Positions 1-8,711 of a DNA stretch of 64,000 nt are shown piece by piece; the first letter of the stretch is position 1, and each line of letters starts with the position of its first letter. Source of the DNA: Vulcanimicrobium alpinum (GTDB taxonomy: Bacteria; Vulcanimicrobiota; Vulcanimicrobiia; Vulcanimicrobiales; Vulcanimicrobiaceae); contig NZ_AP025523.1 in assembly GCF_027923555.1 (NCBI RefSeq), forward strand, positions 372,001 to 436,000, in the 5' to 3' direction. Below the pieces are notes generated by a model. That model saw only the letters and a program-made list of their open reading frames with translations. It was not told the origin of the DNA and ran no database searches. A program made the translations under genes and the position numbers.

Positions 1-2
1 CG

Positions 3-602
3 TTCCTCGCGCTGATCGCCGCGACCGCGCTCGCGCCGGGCCTCAGTGCCGAAGGCGGCACGATCGCGCTGCTGTGGACGCGGCCTGCGACGCGCGACCG
101 CATCGCGTGGGCGTACGTTGCGGTCGACGCGCTGGCGATCCTCATCGCGTACGTGGGCGGGATTCTGCTCGCCGCCGTCCCGATCGGGATCGTCTTCGCA
201 CTCTTTCACGCGCGGGGGCAGATGCACGTCGACACCGGCGTCGCCGTGACGGAACTGGTGCTGAGCCTCGGCGCCGCGTTCATGTGGTACGCGCTGATAA
301 GCCTCGCCGCGTCGCGCCTTCCGGGGCGCGGACCGCTGCTCGCCGGAGCGAGCTGGGGTGTATTCGTCATCGCCGCCGGGCTGACGCAGGCGCCGTTCCC
401 ACCGTGGCTTCACGCGGCGATCATGGCGCTCAACCTGCTCAACCCGCTCGTCTATTTAGGCGGAATTCGTGTCAGCGACGGCGTGACGAGCAACACCAGC
501 GTCATCGCGATGACGCCGGAAGCGCGGGCGATCTGTGCCTGGGCGATTGCCGTCGTCGCGATATTCCTTGCCGCACGGTTGTGGTCGACTCGGGAGGCGT
601 GA
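3..602 (+). CDS. ABC-2-like membrane permease, 5' end outside window
   Basis: The reading frame is open from base 3 and stops at 602, so the N-terminus is missing. The visible 199 residues are mostly hydrophobic, with about five membrane segments. An early GGTIALLWTRP stretch followed by a charged TRDRIAWAY loop resembles the cytoplasmic loop of ABC-2 type export permeases. The matching ATPase gene would lie upstream and cannot be seen. A small ORF begins one base after the stop. The family assignment is by general pattern only; it could be another polytopic membrane protein. Confidence 0.55.
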   Translation, partial: FLALIAATALAPGLSAEGGTIALLWTRPATRDRIAWAYVAVDALAILIAYVGGILLAAVPIGIVFALFHARGQMHVDTGVAVTELVLSLGAAFMWYALISLAASRLPGRGPLLAGASWGVFVIAAGLTQAPFPPWLHAAIMALNLLNPLVYLGGIRVSDGVTSNTSVIAMTPEARAICAWAIAVVAIFLAARLWSTREA

Positions 603-603
603 C

Positions 604-774
604 GTGACGATCCTTGCTACGCATTTCGCGATCGTGCTGGGCGCGTGGCGCCTGCGCGTGCGCATCGACATCGACGAACCGCGCGACGAACGCCCGGTCC
701 GTCATGCGGAGACGGGCGGCGCAAACGGCGCCGCGACGCCCGAACCGGTCGAATCGCGCGGCGCCTGGAACTGA
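604..774 (+). CDS. small hypothetical protein (56 aa)
   Basis: A GTG at 604, one base after the preceding stop, opens a 56-codon frame ending in TGA at 772-774. The N-terminal part is moderately hydrophobic (ILATHFAIVLGAW), then basic, then proline- and alanine-rich and low in complexity. No family is recognised. The spacing suggests coupling to the permease, but the short length and weak sequence character leave real doubt that it is translated. Confidence 0.3.
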   Translation: MTILATHFAIVLGAWRLRVRIDIDEPRDERPVRHAETGGANGAATPEPVESRGAWN

Positions 775-800
775 CCGTCGCGGCGGCGAAGCCATCGGCC

Positions 801-2189
801 ATGATCGCTCCGCACGCCGATGCCCTGGTCGAACACGTCCGCGCCAACCGCGCGCGCTATCTCGACGAACTGCGCGCGTGGATCGCGATCCCGTCGATCT
901 CCGCGCAGCCGGCGCATGCCGGCGACGTGCGACGGTCTGCCGAGCATGCGGTCGCGCGCATGCGCGCCGCCGGGCTCACCGATGCGGAAGTCCTCGAAAC
1001 GGGCGGCCATCCGGTTGCGTACGGCGCGTGGCTCGGCGCGCCGGGCGCGCCGACGATCCTGATCTACGGCCACCACGACGTCCAGCCCGACGATCCGATC
1101 GCGCTCTGGACCTCGCCGCCGTTCGACGCGCAGGTCCGCGACGGCAAGCTCTACGGCCGCGGCGCCGTCGACGACAAGGGGCAATGTCTGATGCACCTCG
1201 CCGCGATCGAAGCGCACCTGCGCGTCAACGGCAAGCTGCCGCTGAACGTCAAGGTGGTGATCGAAGGCGAAGAAGAAGTCAGCTCGGCGCACTTCGAGAG
1301 TTTTCTCGCCCGCGAGAAAGAGCGGCTGGCCTGCGACTGCGTCGTCGTCTCCGACACCGCGGTCTTCGCCGAAGACGTCCCGTCCCTGACGACGTCGCTG
1401 CGCGGTCTCGTCGGCTGGGAGATCACCGTGCACGGCCCGGCGACCGATCTGCACTCGGGCTACTACGGCGGGATCGTGAAGAACCCGCTGGAGGCGCTCG
1501 CGCAGATGCTCGCGGCGCTCAAGGACGCGCACGGGCGCGTCGTCGTCCCCGGCTTTTACGACGGCGTGCGCGAGCTCTCGCCGGCCGAGCGCGCGGAGAT
1601 CGCGGCGCTGCCGTTCGATCCCGCCAAAGAAGCGGCGGCGCTCGGCGTCCCCGAGCTCAGCGGCGAATCGGTGCGTTTGCCGCTCGAGCGGATGTGGATG
1701 CGCCCGACGCTCGAGATCAACGGGATGTACGGCGGATATCAGGGCGACGGTTCGAAGACGATCATCCCGTCGTACGCGAAGGCGAAGCTGACCTCGCGGC
1801 TCGTCCCGCATCAGGATCCGCATGCGGTCCGTCACGCGGTGACGACGTTCCTCAAGCGCGTCGCACCGAAGGGCGTGACGGTCGAGATCGAGGAGCACGG
1901 CGACGTGCGTGCGGTCGAAACATCGCGCGATCACCCGGCCGTCGCCGCCGCCGCGCGCGCGATGGAACTCGGCTTCGGCAAACCGCCGGTCTTCATCGGG
2001 ACCGGCGGGACGATCGGGCCGGTCTCGTCGTTCGACCGCATCCTGCACCTGCCGCAGGTGCTGATCGGCGTCGGCCTTCCCGACGACGCGATCCACGCGC
2101 CCAACGAGCGCTTCGATCTTGGTCAGTTCTACGGCGGGATCGAGACGATGACGTACCTGTACGACGAGTTGGCGAAGGCGCTTCGGTGA
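801..2189 (+). CDS. M20 family dipeptidase / metallopeptidase
   Basis: 462 aa. It hydrolyses peptide or N-acyl amide bonds with a two-zinc centre in the cytoplasm. Visible M20 landmarks are YGHHDVQP (metal His near residue 91), GRGAVDDKGQ (bridging Asp and catalytic-site Asp near 124), IEGEEEVSS (catalytic Glu near 157-159), and a lid domain in the middle with HSGYYGGIVKNP. Length and order match the ArgE/DapE/CNDP-type dipeptidase branch. The ATG at 801 is preferred over earlier in-frame starts because the upstream translation is arginine-rich and unlike the family. Its stop overlaps the GTG of the next gene (GTGA), so the two are probably translationally coupled. Confidence 0.93.
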   Translation: MIAPHADALVEHVRANRARYLDELRAWIAIPSISAQPAHAGDVRRSAEHAVARMRAAGLTDAEVLETGGHPVAYGAWLGAPGAPTILIYGHHDVQPDDPIALWTSPPFDAQVRDGKLYGRGAVDDKGQCLMHLAAIEAHLRVNGKLPLNVKVVIEGEEEVSSAHFESFLAREKERLACDCVVVSDTAVFAEDVPSLTTSLRGLVGWEITVHGPATDLHSGYYGGIVKNPLEALAQMLAALKDAHGRVVVPGFYDGVRELSPAERAEIAALPFDPAKEAAALGVPELSGESVRLPLERMWMRPTLEINGMYGGYQGDGSKTIIPSYAKAKLTSRLVPHQDPHAVRHAVTTFLKRVAPKGVTVEIEEHGDVRAVETSRDHPAVAAAARAMELGFGKPPVFIGTGGTIGPVSSFDRILHLPQVLIGVGLPDDAIHAPNERFDLGQFYGGIETMTYLYDELAKALR

Positions 2190-2944
2190 ACCCGACGACG
2201 CGGTTCGACGATCGCGCCGGCGCGTACGTCGCGGGCCGTCCGTCGTATCCCCAGGCGGCCATCGACGCGCTCTTCGACGGGCTCGGCGACCCGCACGAGG
2301 TGCTCGCCGCGGACATCGGCGCCGGGACGGGGATCTCCTCGCGTCTGCTCGCCGCCGCCGGCGCGCGCGTCTTGGCGATCGAACCGAACGCCGATATGCG
2401 CAGCGCCGCCGAGCCGCATCCGAACGTGGAGTGGATCGCGGCGACCGGCGAAGAGACCGGACTCAACGAGGCGAGCGTCGATCTGGTGACCGTCTTCCAG
2501 GCGTTCCACTGGCTCGACCCGCACGCCGCGCTGCGCGAGTTCCTGCGCATCCTCCGGCCCGGCGGGCGCGTCGCGCTCGTGTACAACGAACGCGACGAGA
2601 GCGACGCGTTCACCGCCGCATACGGCGATCTGGTGCGGCTTTACGCGACCGACGAGACGGAGCGCCGCCGCGACGATGCGCGCAGCGCCTTCGAGCGCCT
2701 CGCGTCCGCGGGCGCATGGCATCAGCCGCGGCGGCTCACGTTCTCCAACACCCACGACCTCGACGCCGACGGGCTCTTCGCGCGCACGCGCAGCACCTCG
2801 TACCTCCCGAAAGGCGGTGCTGCGGCCGAAGAACTGCGCGCGGAATCGCGCGAGCTCTTCGCTCGCTTCGCCGCGAACGGCCGCGTGCAGATGCGGATGC
2901 TGACGATCGTCTCGATCGGCGACGTCGGCGGCGACGGCGCGTGA
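2186..2944 (+). CDS. class I SAM-dependent methyltransferase
   Basis: 252 aa. A soluble methyltransferase of the Methyltransf_11/25 type; the substrate cannot be read from sequence. The N-terminus TTRFDDRAGAYVAGRPSYP is the usual lead-in of this group. Motif I is DIGAGTGISSRLL near residue 44, an acidic residue follows motif II (AIEPNADM), and the post-motif region VTVFQAFHWLDP resembles UbiE/trans-aconitate methyltransferase-like proteins. The GTG start overlaps the TGA of the M20 gene by three bases. It ends five bases before the Uma2 remnant. Confidence 0.88.
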   Translation: MNPTTRFDDRAGAYVAGRPSYPQAAIDALFDGLGDPHEVLAADIGAGTGISSRLLAAAGARVLAIEPNADMRSAAEPHPNVEWIAATGEETGLNEASVDLVTVFQAFHWLDPHAALREFLRILRPGGRVALVYNERDESDAFTAAYGDLVRLYATDETERRRDDARSAFERLASAGAWHQPRRLTFSNTHDLDADGLFARTRSTSYLPKGGAAAEELRAESRELFARFAANGRVQMRMLTIVSIGDVGGDGA

Positions 2945-2948
2945 CGCG

Positions 2949-3209
2949 ATGAGTGATATGGCAGTCGAAGCGATACGGCGTCACGTCAGCGTCACGGAAT
3001 ACAATGCGATGGCGCAAGCGGGGATTCTCGGAGACGACGAACGCGTGGAAGGCTTGGACGGCGACGTCATCGTGGCGCCGCCGCAAGGACCGCCGCACGT
3101 CTCCGTCGTTGCGCGGATCGCCGACGTCCTGCGGAGCCGCCTCGATGCGCGGCTCGCGTTCCCGGACGTGACGTTTACCGTCGACGAGCTGATGGGCCCC
3201 GACCGCTGA
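2949..3209 (+). pseudogene. Uma2-family (DUF820) endonuclease, N-terminal remnant
   Basis: 86 aa. The start region (SVTEYNAMAQAGIL, DDERVEGLDGDVIVAPPQGPPHVSVVARI) matches the N-terminal half of Uma2/DUF820 restriction-endonuclease-like proteins, which normally run to about 185-200 residues. The frame stops just after VDELMGPDR, before the part expected to carry the PD-(D/E)xK core. The TGA at 3207-3209 overlaps the apparent start of the hydantoinase. The best reading is a truncated gene fused to the hydantoinase upstream region by a deletion; a short functional protein cannot be excluded. Confidence 0.6.
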
Positions 3210-5263
3210 GCGGCGCGCGGCTGCGCATCGGAATCGACGTCGGCGGGACGTTCACCGACGTCGTCGCGGTCGACGCGGCGACGCGCGAACTGATCGCGGC
3301 GGTGAAAGTGCCGACGACGCACGATCATCCCGACGGCGTCGCGGCCGGGATCGTGGCGGGCCTGGAGCGGATCCTCGCCGAGCCGCAGGTCGACGCGCAC
3401 GCGATCGCGTTCATCGCGCACTCGACGACGCAGGCGACGAACGCGCTGCTCGAAGGCGACATCGCGACCGTCGGCGTCCTGCTCCTCGGCGGACCGGTCG
3501 TGCGCGCCTTCGCGCGATTCGCGCCGTTCGCGCTCGCCGAAGGAGTGCAGTTCGCGCCGCGGTGGTACGACGGACGCGATCCCGCCGCGCTGGATGCCGC
3601 CGCCGCGGGGGGCGTCGACGCGATCGCGGTCAGCGATGCGTTCGGCGTCGACCGGCCACAGCGCGAAGCCGCGCTCGTCGGCGCGGCGCGCGCGCGCGGG
3701 ATCGCCGCGACGAGCGGCGCCGAGGTGTCGACGCAATACGGCCTGCGCGCGCGCACTCGCACCGCCGCGCTCAACGCTGCGATCCTGCCGCGGATGCTGC
3801 GCACGTCGCGCGTCACCGCGCGTGCCGTCGCCGACGCGCGCATCCCCGCGCCGCTGATGATCATGCGGAGCGACGGCGGCGTGATGGACGTCGGCGAAGT
3901 CGAGCGGCGCCCGATCCTCACCATGCTCTCTGGTCCCGCGGCGGGGATCGCCGGCGCGCTCTTTCACGAGAACGTCACCGACGGGATCTTCATCGAAGTC
4001 GGAGGGACGAGTGCCGACTGCTCGGTGATCCGGCGGGGTCAGCCGCAGATGCGTCCGGCACAGATCGGCGGCCACCGTACGCTCCTGCGCACGCTCGACG
4101 TGCGCACGATCGCCGTCGCGGGAGGTTCGCTCGCACGGCTGCAGCACGGGCGCGTCGTCGAGGTCGGTCCGCGCTCCGCGCACATCGCGGGATATCACTA
4201 CGCAGCGTTCACCGCCCGCGAGACGATCGCAAGCGCGCGCGCCGACCTCTCCGCCGGCGTGGGCGCTCTGGTTGCCGCCGACGGGACGCGGATCGCGGTG
4301 ACGCCGACGTGTGCGGCGAACGCGCTGGGCGCCGTCCCCCAAGGCGCGTTCGCGGCCGGCGATCGCGAGGCGGCGCGCGCCGCGTGCGCGCTCGTCGCCG
4401 CCGAACTCGGCACCGACGCCGACGCGCTTGCGCGGGCGATCCTCGATCGTGCCTCCGACCGTCTGCGGGCGACGATCGAGGAGCTCATCGCCGACTACGG
4501 GCTCGATCCGGCGACCGTGGTGCTCGTCGGCGGCGGCGGCGGCGCGGCCGCGCTCGTTCCCTACGCCGCGCAGCGGCTGGGCTTCGCGCACCGCATTGCG
4601 CGCGACGCGGCGGTGATCTCGCCGGTCGGCGTCGCGCTCGCGCTCGTCCGCGACGTCGTCGAACGGACGATCGTCGATCCCCAACCCGCCGACCTCGCGC
4701 GTATCCGGCGCGAGGCGATCGACGCTGCGGTTGCCTCCGGCGCCAACCGCGACTTCGTCGAGGTGGCGGTCGAGATCGACACGGCGCGCAACCGCGTGCG
4801 TGCCACCGCGTCCGGCGCCACGGCGATGGCGCAGGACGCCGGCGGCTCGGCGACCGCAGGTGAGACGGAACGGATCGCCGCCGCCGCCGAGCACCTGCGC
4901 GAACGGGCCGCGGACGTGCGCATCGTCGCGCGCACCCCTGGCCTGCTCGTCGCCGCGGGCGCGCGCGAACTCGCGGTCGTCGATGCGCGCGCGGTCGTGC
5001 GGCTCGTGCTCCCGTCAGCGCGCGCGCGTACGCTCGCCGCCGGCACCGTTGCCGACGCGCTGCCGCGCGAGATCGACGACGCCACGACGTTCGGCGACGT
5101 GGGCCGATCGCTGCCGGATGTGTTTCTCCTGCGCGGCGCGCGCATCGCCGAGTTCAGCGGGATGGCGGAGGCCGCACAGATCGCGGGGCTCGTGCGCGAC
5201 GAACTCGACGGCGTCGACGCCGCCGAGCCCGTCGTCGTGGTGACCGTGACGAAACGCGCCTGA
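3206..5263 (+). CDS. hydantoinase/oxoprolinase family protein (HyuA-like)
   Basis: About 685 aa. It belongs to the ATP-dependent hydantoinase A / 5-oxoprolinase N-terminal-half family, which opens cyclic amides using ATP. The family's opening motif, GIDVGGTFTDVV, lies upstream of the first GTG (3302), so the true start must be near CTG 3206 (CTGA overlap with the Uma2 stop) or CTG 3221; no ATG, GTG or TTG precedes the motif. Further motifs are AHSTTQATNALLEGD, LSGPAAGIAGA, VGGTSADCSV and LVGGGGGAAALVP. No HyuB partner is adjacent. A perfect hairpin covers its stop codon. Confidence 0.88.
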   Translation: MSGARLRIGIDVGGTFTDVVAVDAATRELIAAVKVPTTHDHPDGVAAGIVAGLERILAEPQVDAHAIAFIAHSTTQATNALLEGDIATVGVLLLGGPVVRAFARFAPFALAEGVQFAPRWYDGRDPAALDAAAAGGVDAIAVSDAFGVDRPQREAALVGAARARGIAATSGAEVSTQYGLRARTRTAALNAAILPRMLRTSRVTARAVADARIPAPLMIMRSDGGVMDVGEVERRPILTMLSGPAAGIAGALFHENVTDGIFIEVGGTSADCSVIRRGQPQMRPAQIGGHRTLLRTLDVRTIAVAGGSLARLQHGRVVEVGPRSAHIAGYHYAAFTARETIASARADLSAGVGALVAADGTRIAVTPTCAANALGAVPQGAFAAGDREAARAACALVAAELGTDADALARAILDRASDRLRATIEELIADYGLDPATVVLVGGGGGAAALVPYAAQRLGFAHRIARDAAVISPVGVALALVRDVVERTIVDPQPADLARIRREAIDAAVASGANRDFVEVAVEIDTARNRVRATASGATAMAQDAGGSATAGETERIAAAAEHLRERAADVRIVARTPGLLVAAGARELAVVDARAVVRLVLPSARARTLAAGTVADALPREIDDATTFGDVGRSLPDVFLLRGARIAEFSGMAEAAQIAGLVRDELDGVDAAEPVVVVTVTKRA

Positions 5264-5278
5264 CGGCGCCGCCGTCAG
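5260..5278 (+). terminator. hairpin at the hydantoinase stop codon
   Basis: CTGACGGC, a three-base loop GCC, then GCCGTCAG: a perfect 8-bp stem that includes the TGA stop. No T-run follows, so it may be a terminator or an mRNA 3'-end stabiliser. It marks a 152-base break before the ATG of the FAD oxidoreductase, the only sizeable break in this run. A second small hairpin (GCGGT/ACCGC) follows directly. Confidence 0.4.
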
Positions 5279-5415
5279 CGGTAGAAAACCGCAGCGAGCG
5301 GCAGGCACTCCAGCGAAGCCCCCGCGACGGCGCGCGCGAGGGCCCGCCGACTCGCCCAACCGTCGAACGTTTCGTCGCGAACGGAGCGGGCAACGCGGTG
5401 CGCGAAGGCGCGGAG

Positions 5416-6822
5416 ATGCGCGAGTACGACGTCCTCGTGGTCGGCGGCGGAAACGCCGGGTGCGCCGCCGCGATTGCGGCGGCGCGCACGGGTGCGCGCG
5501 TGATGCTCGTCGAGCGCTACGGTTTTCTCGGGGGCACCGCGACCGCGTCGATGGTCGGACCGTGGATGACGTTTCACTCCGGCGATGACCGGATCGTCGG
5601 CGGGATCGCGCAGGAGATCGTCGAGCGGCTCGTCGCGCGGGGCGGCTCGCCGGGACACATCCGCGACGCCTCCGACTACGTCCCGACGATCACGCCGTTC
5701 GACCCGGAGATGCACAAGGCGCTGCTGTTCGAGATGATGCGCGAGAGCGGCGTCGCGCTGCTGCTGCACGCGTGGTTCCTCGACGCGGTGATGTCGGGCG
5801 AGCGCGTCGCGGGCGGCCGCTTCGCGACCGTCGGCGGGACGCGCGAGATCCGCGCGAAACGGACGATCGACGCGACCGCGGACGCGTACGTCGCGGCGAG
5901 TGCGGGCGTGCCGACGCAGCAGGGCGACGCGCGCGGCCGCGTCCAGCCGGCGAGCCTGATGTTCCGGCTCTCGCACGTCGATCGCGATGCGCTTGCGCAG
6001 TACGTTCGCCGCAATCCCGAACAGATGCGCAGTTCGCTCAAAGCGCACGAACGAACGCCCGAAGCGCTCACCGCCGTCGCCGGGCTCTACGAGCTGTGGC
6101 AGGCGGCCCGCGAGCGCGGCGACGTCAGCGTTCCGCGCGAGCTGGTCTCGCTCTTCGCGACGCCCTACGACGACGAGGTGACGGTCAACATGACCCGTGT
6201 CGTCGACGTCGATCCGCTCGACCCCGACGATCTCACGCGCGCGGAGATCGAAGCGCGCGCGCAGGTGATGCAGCTGCTCGCGTTCTTTCGCCGCGACGTG
6301 CCGGGATTTGCGAACGCGCGGATCGCGGCGACCGCGACGCAGATCGGCGTGCGCGAGTCGCGCCGCATCGCCGGCGAGTACACGCTGACCGCCGACGACG
6401 TCCTGCACGCGCGCGCGTTTCCCGACGCCGTCGCGCGCAGCGCGTACCCGATCGACATCCACAATCCGTCCAGCAGCGGCACCACGACGCATCGGCCGCC
6501 GGCCGGCGGTTCGTACGAGATCCCGTACCGCTGTCTGGTCCCGCTCAACGTCGACGATCTGCTCGTCGCCGGCCGCTGCATCTCGACGACGCACGAGGCG
6601 CTCGCGTCGACGCGGCTGACGCCGACGGTGATGACGCTCGGCCAAGCCGCCGGAACGGCGGCGGCGCTCTCGCTCCACGCCGGCGTCGGCCCGCGCGAAC
6701 TCGACCCCGAACGCCTGCGCGCCCGCCTGATCGCCGACGGCGTCGACTTGCGCCGCTCCTCCGTCACCGCGAACGTTCCCGTCACCGTGAGCTCGTCGAA
6801 GGGCAGCGGTGAACGTGCCTGA
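5416..6822 (+). CDS. FAD-dependent oxidoreductase
   Basis: 468 aa. The N-terminal dinucleotide-binding motif VVGGGNAGCAAAIAAARTG is followed by an acidic VER. The C-terminal FAD-contact region has NVDDLLVAGRCISTTHEAL and TVMTLGQAAGTAAAL, the pattern of the FAD_oxidored family (PF12831-like). The substrate is unknown. ATG 5416 is preferred over GTG 5398: it directly precedes the conserved strand and has a GAAGG-type ribosome binding site. Placement after a hydantoinase and before an amino-sugar kinase and NanE suggests a role in catabolism of a nitrogenous sugar or cell-wall-derived compound (inference). Its 3' end overlaps the next gene by 14 bases. Confidence 0.9.
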   Translation: MREYDVLVVGGGNAGCAAAIAAARTGARVMLVERYGFLGGTATASMVGPWMTFHSGDDRIVGGIAQEIVERLVARGGSPGHIRDASDYVPTITPFDPEMHKALLFEMMRESGVALLLHAWFLDAVMSGERVAGGRFATVGGTREIRAKRTIDATADAYVAASAGVPTQQGDARGRVQPASLMFRLSHVDRDALAQYVRRNPEQMRSSLKAHERTPEALTAVAGLYELWQAARERGDVSVPRELVSLFATPYDDEVTVNMTRVVDVDPLDPDDLTRAEIEARAQVMQLLAFFRRDVPGFANARIAATATQIGVRESRRIAGEYTLTADDVLHARAFPDAVARSAYPIDIHNPSSSGTTTHRPPAGGSYEIPYRCLVPLNVDDLLVAGRCISTTHEALASTRLTPTVMTLGQAAGTAAALSLHAGVGPRELDPERLRARLIADGVDLRRSSVTANVPVTVSSSKGSGERA

Positions 6823-7117
6823 CGTCCGCGGCATCGCCGCCGCCTACGGCGTGCGCATCGAAGTCGGCGACCTCGGCGCATGGGGCGGCACGACGCTCGT
6901 CGCCGAGTACGATCCGCGCGGTCCGGTGATCCGCATCAACGAGCGCGCGCTCCCGCGCGCGTCGTCGTGCGAGGTGCGCGATGCGATCGACCGCGCGATC
7001 GCGCACGAGTTGTACCATCACCGCGAAGCGATCGGCGAGATCCCGTCTCTCGGCGACCGCGCCGCGCGCGAGCGCGCCGCCGACGCGTTCGCCGCGCACG
7101 TGACGCGCGACGCGTAG
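6809..7117 (+). CDS. ImmA/IrrE-like minimal zinc metallopeptidase
   Basis: 102 aa, GTG start inside the end of the FAD gene. It contains AIAHELYHHRE, an HExxH-type zinc motif, after a short sheet-like region (TTLVAEYDPRGPVIRINERAL) and before a helical AADAFAAHV end. This is the order seen in ImmA/IrrE (DUF955) peptidases. Unlike classical family members there is no helix-turn-helix repressor gene next to it, so the usual repressor-cleavage pairing is missing. It sits within a metabolic operon. The stop TAG overlaps the GTG of the downstream kinase by one base. Confidence 0.65.
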   Translation: MNVPDVRGIAAAYGVRIEVGDLGAWGGTTLVAEYDPRGPVIRINERALPRASSCEVRDAIDRAIAHELYHHREAIGEIPSLGDRAARERAADAFAAHVTRDA

Positions 7118-8046
7118 TGCGCTACGTCGCCGGCATCGATGGCGGACAGTCGTCGACGACCGCCGTGATCGTCGGCGACGACGGCCGCATCCGCGGCCGG
7201 GGAACCGCCGGCCCGGCCGATCACGTCGACGAACCGCCGGGATCGACGCGCTGCGCCGACGCGCTCGGCGCCGCCGTGACGCGCGCGCTCGCCGCCGGCG
7301 GCCTTCCGCCCGCGACGATGCTCGAAGCGGCCGTCGCCGGCATCTCCGGCTACGACCGGCACTTCGACGGCGCTGCGCCGCGCCTGCCCGCGCGCCGAAT
7401 GCGTCTGCTGCACGACGCGCCGATCGCGCTCGCCGGCGCTGTGCAGGCGCGGCCCGCGATCGTCGTCATCGCCGGGACGGGCTCGGTCGGCTACGGTGAC
7501 GACGGCACGCGGACGGTGACCGTCGGCGGCTGGGGCCACCTCTTCGGCGACGAGGGGAGCGCGTATGCGATCGCTCGCGAGGCGCTCGCAAGCGCGATGC
7601 GCGCCGAAGATCGCGGCGAGCGCGCGCCGCTAGGCGACGCAGCGCTCTCGTATTTCGACGTGCGCGATCTGCGCGCGCTGGCGACCGCGGCGCTGACGGG
7701 CCGGATCACGCGCGCCGCGCTGGCGTCGTTCGCGCGGCTCGTCCACGACGGCGCGCGGCTCGGCGACGCCGACGCGGCCGCCGTCGTCGACGACGCTGCA
7801 CGCGCGCTCGCCCGACTCGCCGCGACGACGATCGCCCGGCTCGACTTGGGCGAACGGACCCCGCGCGTCGCGTTCGTCGGCGGCGCGGTGAGCGGCGAGG
7901 GGTTCCGGGCGGCGATTCGCGACCGGCTCGCCCCGCTCGCGCCGGCGGCGATCGTCGTACCGCCTCGCTACGACGCGGCGGTTGGCGCAGCGCTGTTGGC
8001 ATTCGACGACGCGGGGCTGGCGCACCCCGAGCGGATCGTCGAGTGA
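7117..8046 (+). CDS. BadF/BadG/BcrA/BcrD ATPase family sugar kinase (GlcNAc-kinase-like)
   Basis: 309 aa in the ASKHA fold. Visible motifs are GIDGGQSSTTAVIV (phosphate 1), VIAGTGSVGYG (phosphate 2), GGWGHLFGDEGSAYAIA, typical of eukaryote-type N-acetylglucosamine kinases, and VAFVGGAVSGEGF (adenosine). The likely reaction is ATP-dependent phosphorylation of an N-acetylhexosamine. The pairing with NanE directly downstream (GTGA overlap) supports an amino-sugar substrate such as ManNAc or GlcNAc. The GTG start shares its G with the previous stop codon. Confidence 0.88.
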   Translation: MRYVAGIDGGQSSTTAVIVGDDGRIRGRGTAGPADHVDEPPGSTRCADALGAAVTRALAAGGLPPATMLEAAVAGISGYDRHFDGAAPRLPARRMRLLHDAPIALAGAVQARPAIVVIAGTGSVGYGDDGTRTVTVGGWGHLFGDEGSAYAIAREALASAMRAEDRGERAPLGDAALSYFDVRDLRALATAALTGRITRAALASFARLVHDGARLGDADAAAVVDDAARALARLAATTIARLDLGERTPRVAFVGGAVSGEGFRAAIRDRLAPLAPAAIVVPPRYDAAVGAALLAFDDAGLAHPERIVE

Positions 8047-8711
8047 GCGTCCTCGAAGCACTGCGCGGCGGCGTGATCGTCTCGGTCCAGGCGGAAGGCG
8101 GCTCGCCGCTCAACGCACCGGAGGCGATCGCCCTGCTCGCGCGGGTCGCGGCGGCGAACGGGGCTGCCGGGGTCCGGGCCGAGGGCCTCGCGCGGCTGGG
8201 CGCGGTGCGGCGCGCCGTGGACATCCCGATCGTCGGGATCGTCAAACGTCAGTACGATGGGTTCGCACCCTACATCACGGCGACCGAGCGCGAGATCGCG
8301 GAGGTCGTCGCCGCCGGCGCGGAGATTGTCGCGTTCGACGCGACCGGGCGGCCGCGGCCGGGTGGCTGGGACGACGCCGCGATGGTCGGCGCCATCCACG
8401 CGCGGGGCGCCCTCGCGATGGCCGACTGCGCCACCGCCGACGACGTGCGCCGCGCCGCCGCGGCAGGCGCCGACGTGACGGCGACGACGCTCTGCGGGTA
8501 CACCAAGGCCACGCGGGGGACGGAGCTGCCGGCGCTCGACCTGGTGCGGGCGTGCGCGGCGACGGGACGCTTCGCCGTGTGCGAAGGCGGGGTCGGGACG
8601 CCGGCGGCGGTACGGTCGGCGTTCGCCGCCGGGGCGCAGGCGGTCGTCGTCGGGACGGCGATCACGAACGTCGACGTGCTCGTGCGGCGGTTCACCTCGG
8701 CGACATCGTGA
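8043..8711 (+). CDS. nanE: N-acylglucosamine-6-phosphate 2-epimerase NanE
   Basis: 222 aa TIM barrel converting ManNAc-6-P to GlcNAc-6-P. Family motifs visible are LRGGVIVSVQAEGGSPL at the N-terminus, GIVKRQYDGFAPYIT, AEIVAFDATGRPRP, MADCATADD, and the phosphate site CEGGVGTPAAVR with VVVGTAITN at the end. Length is normal (about 220-235). The start GTG overlaps the kinase stop (GTGA), so kinase and epimerase are coupled and form a complete two-step module from free ManNAc to GlcNAc-6-P. NagA and NagB are not in the window. Confidence 0.94.
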   Translation: MSVLEALRGGVIVSVQAEGGSPLNAPEAIALLARVAAANGAAGVRAEGLARLGAVRRAVDIPIVGIVKRQYDGFAPYITATEREIAEVVAAGAEIVAFDATGRPRPGGWDDAAMVGAIHARGALAMADCATADDVRRAAAAGADVTATTLCGYTKATRGTELPALDLVRACAATGRFAVCEGGVGTPAAVRSAFAAGAQAVVVGTAITNVDVLVRRFTSATS

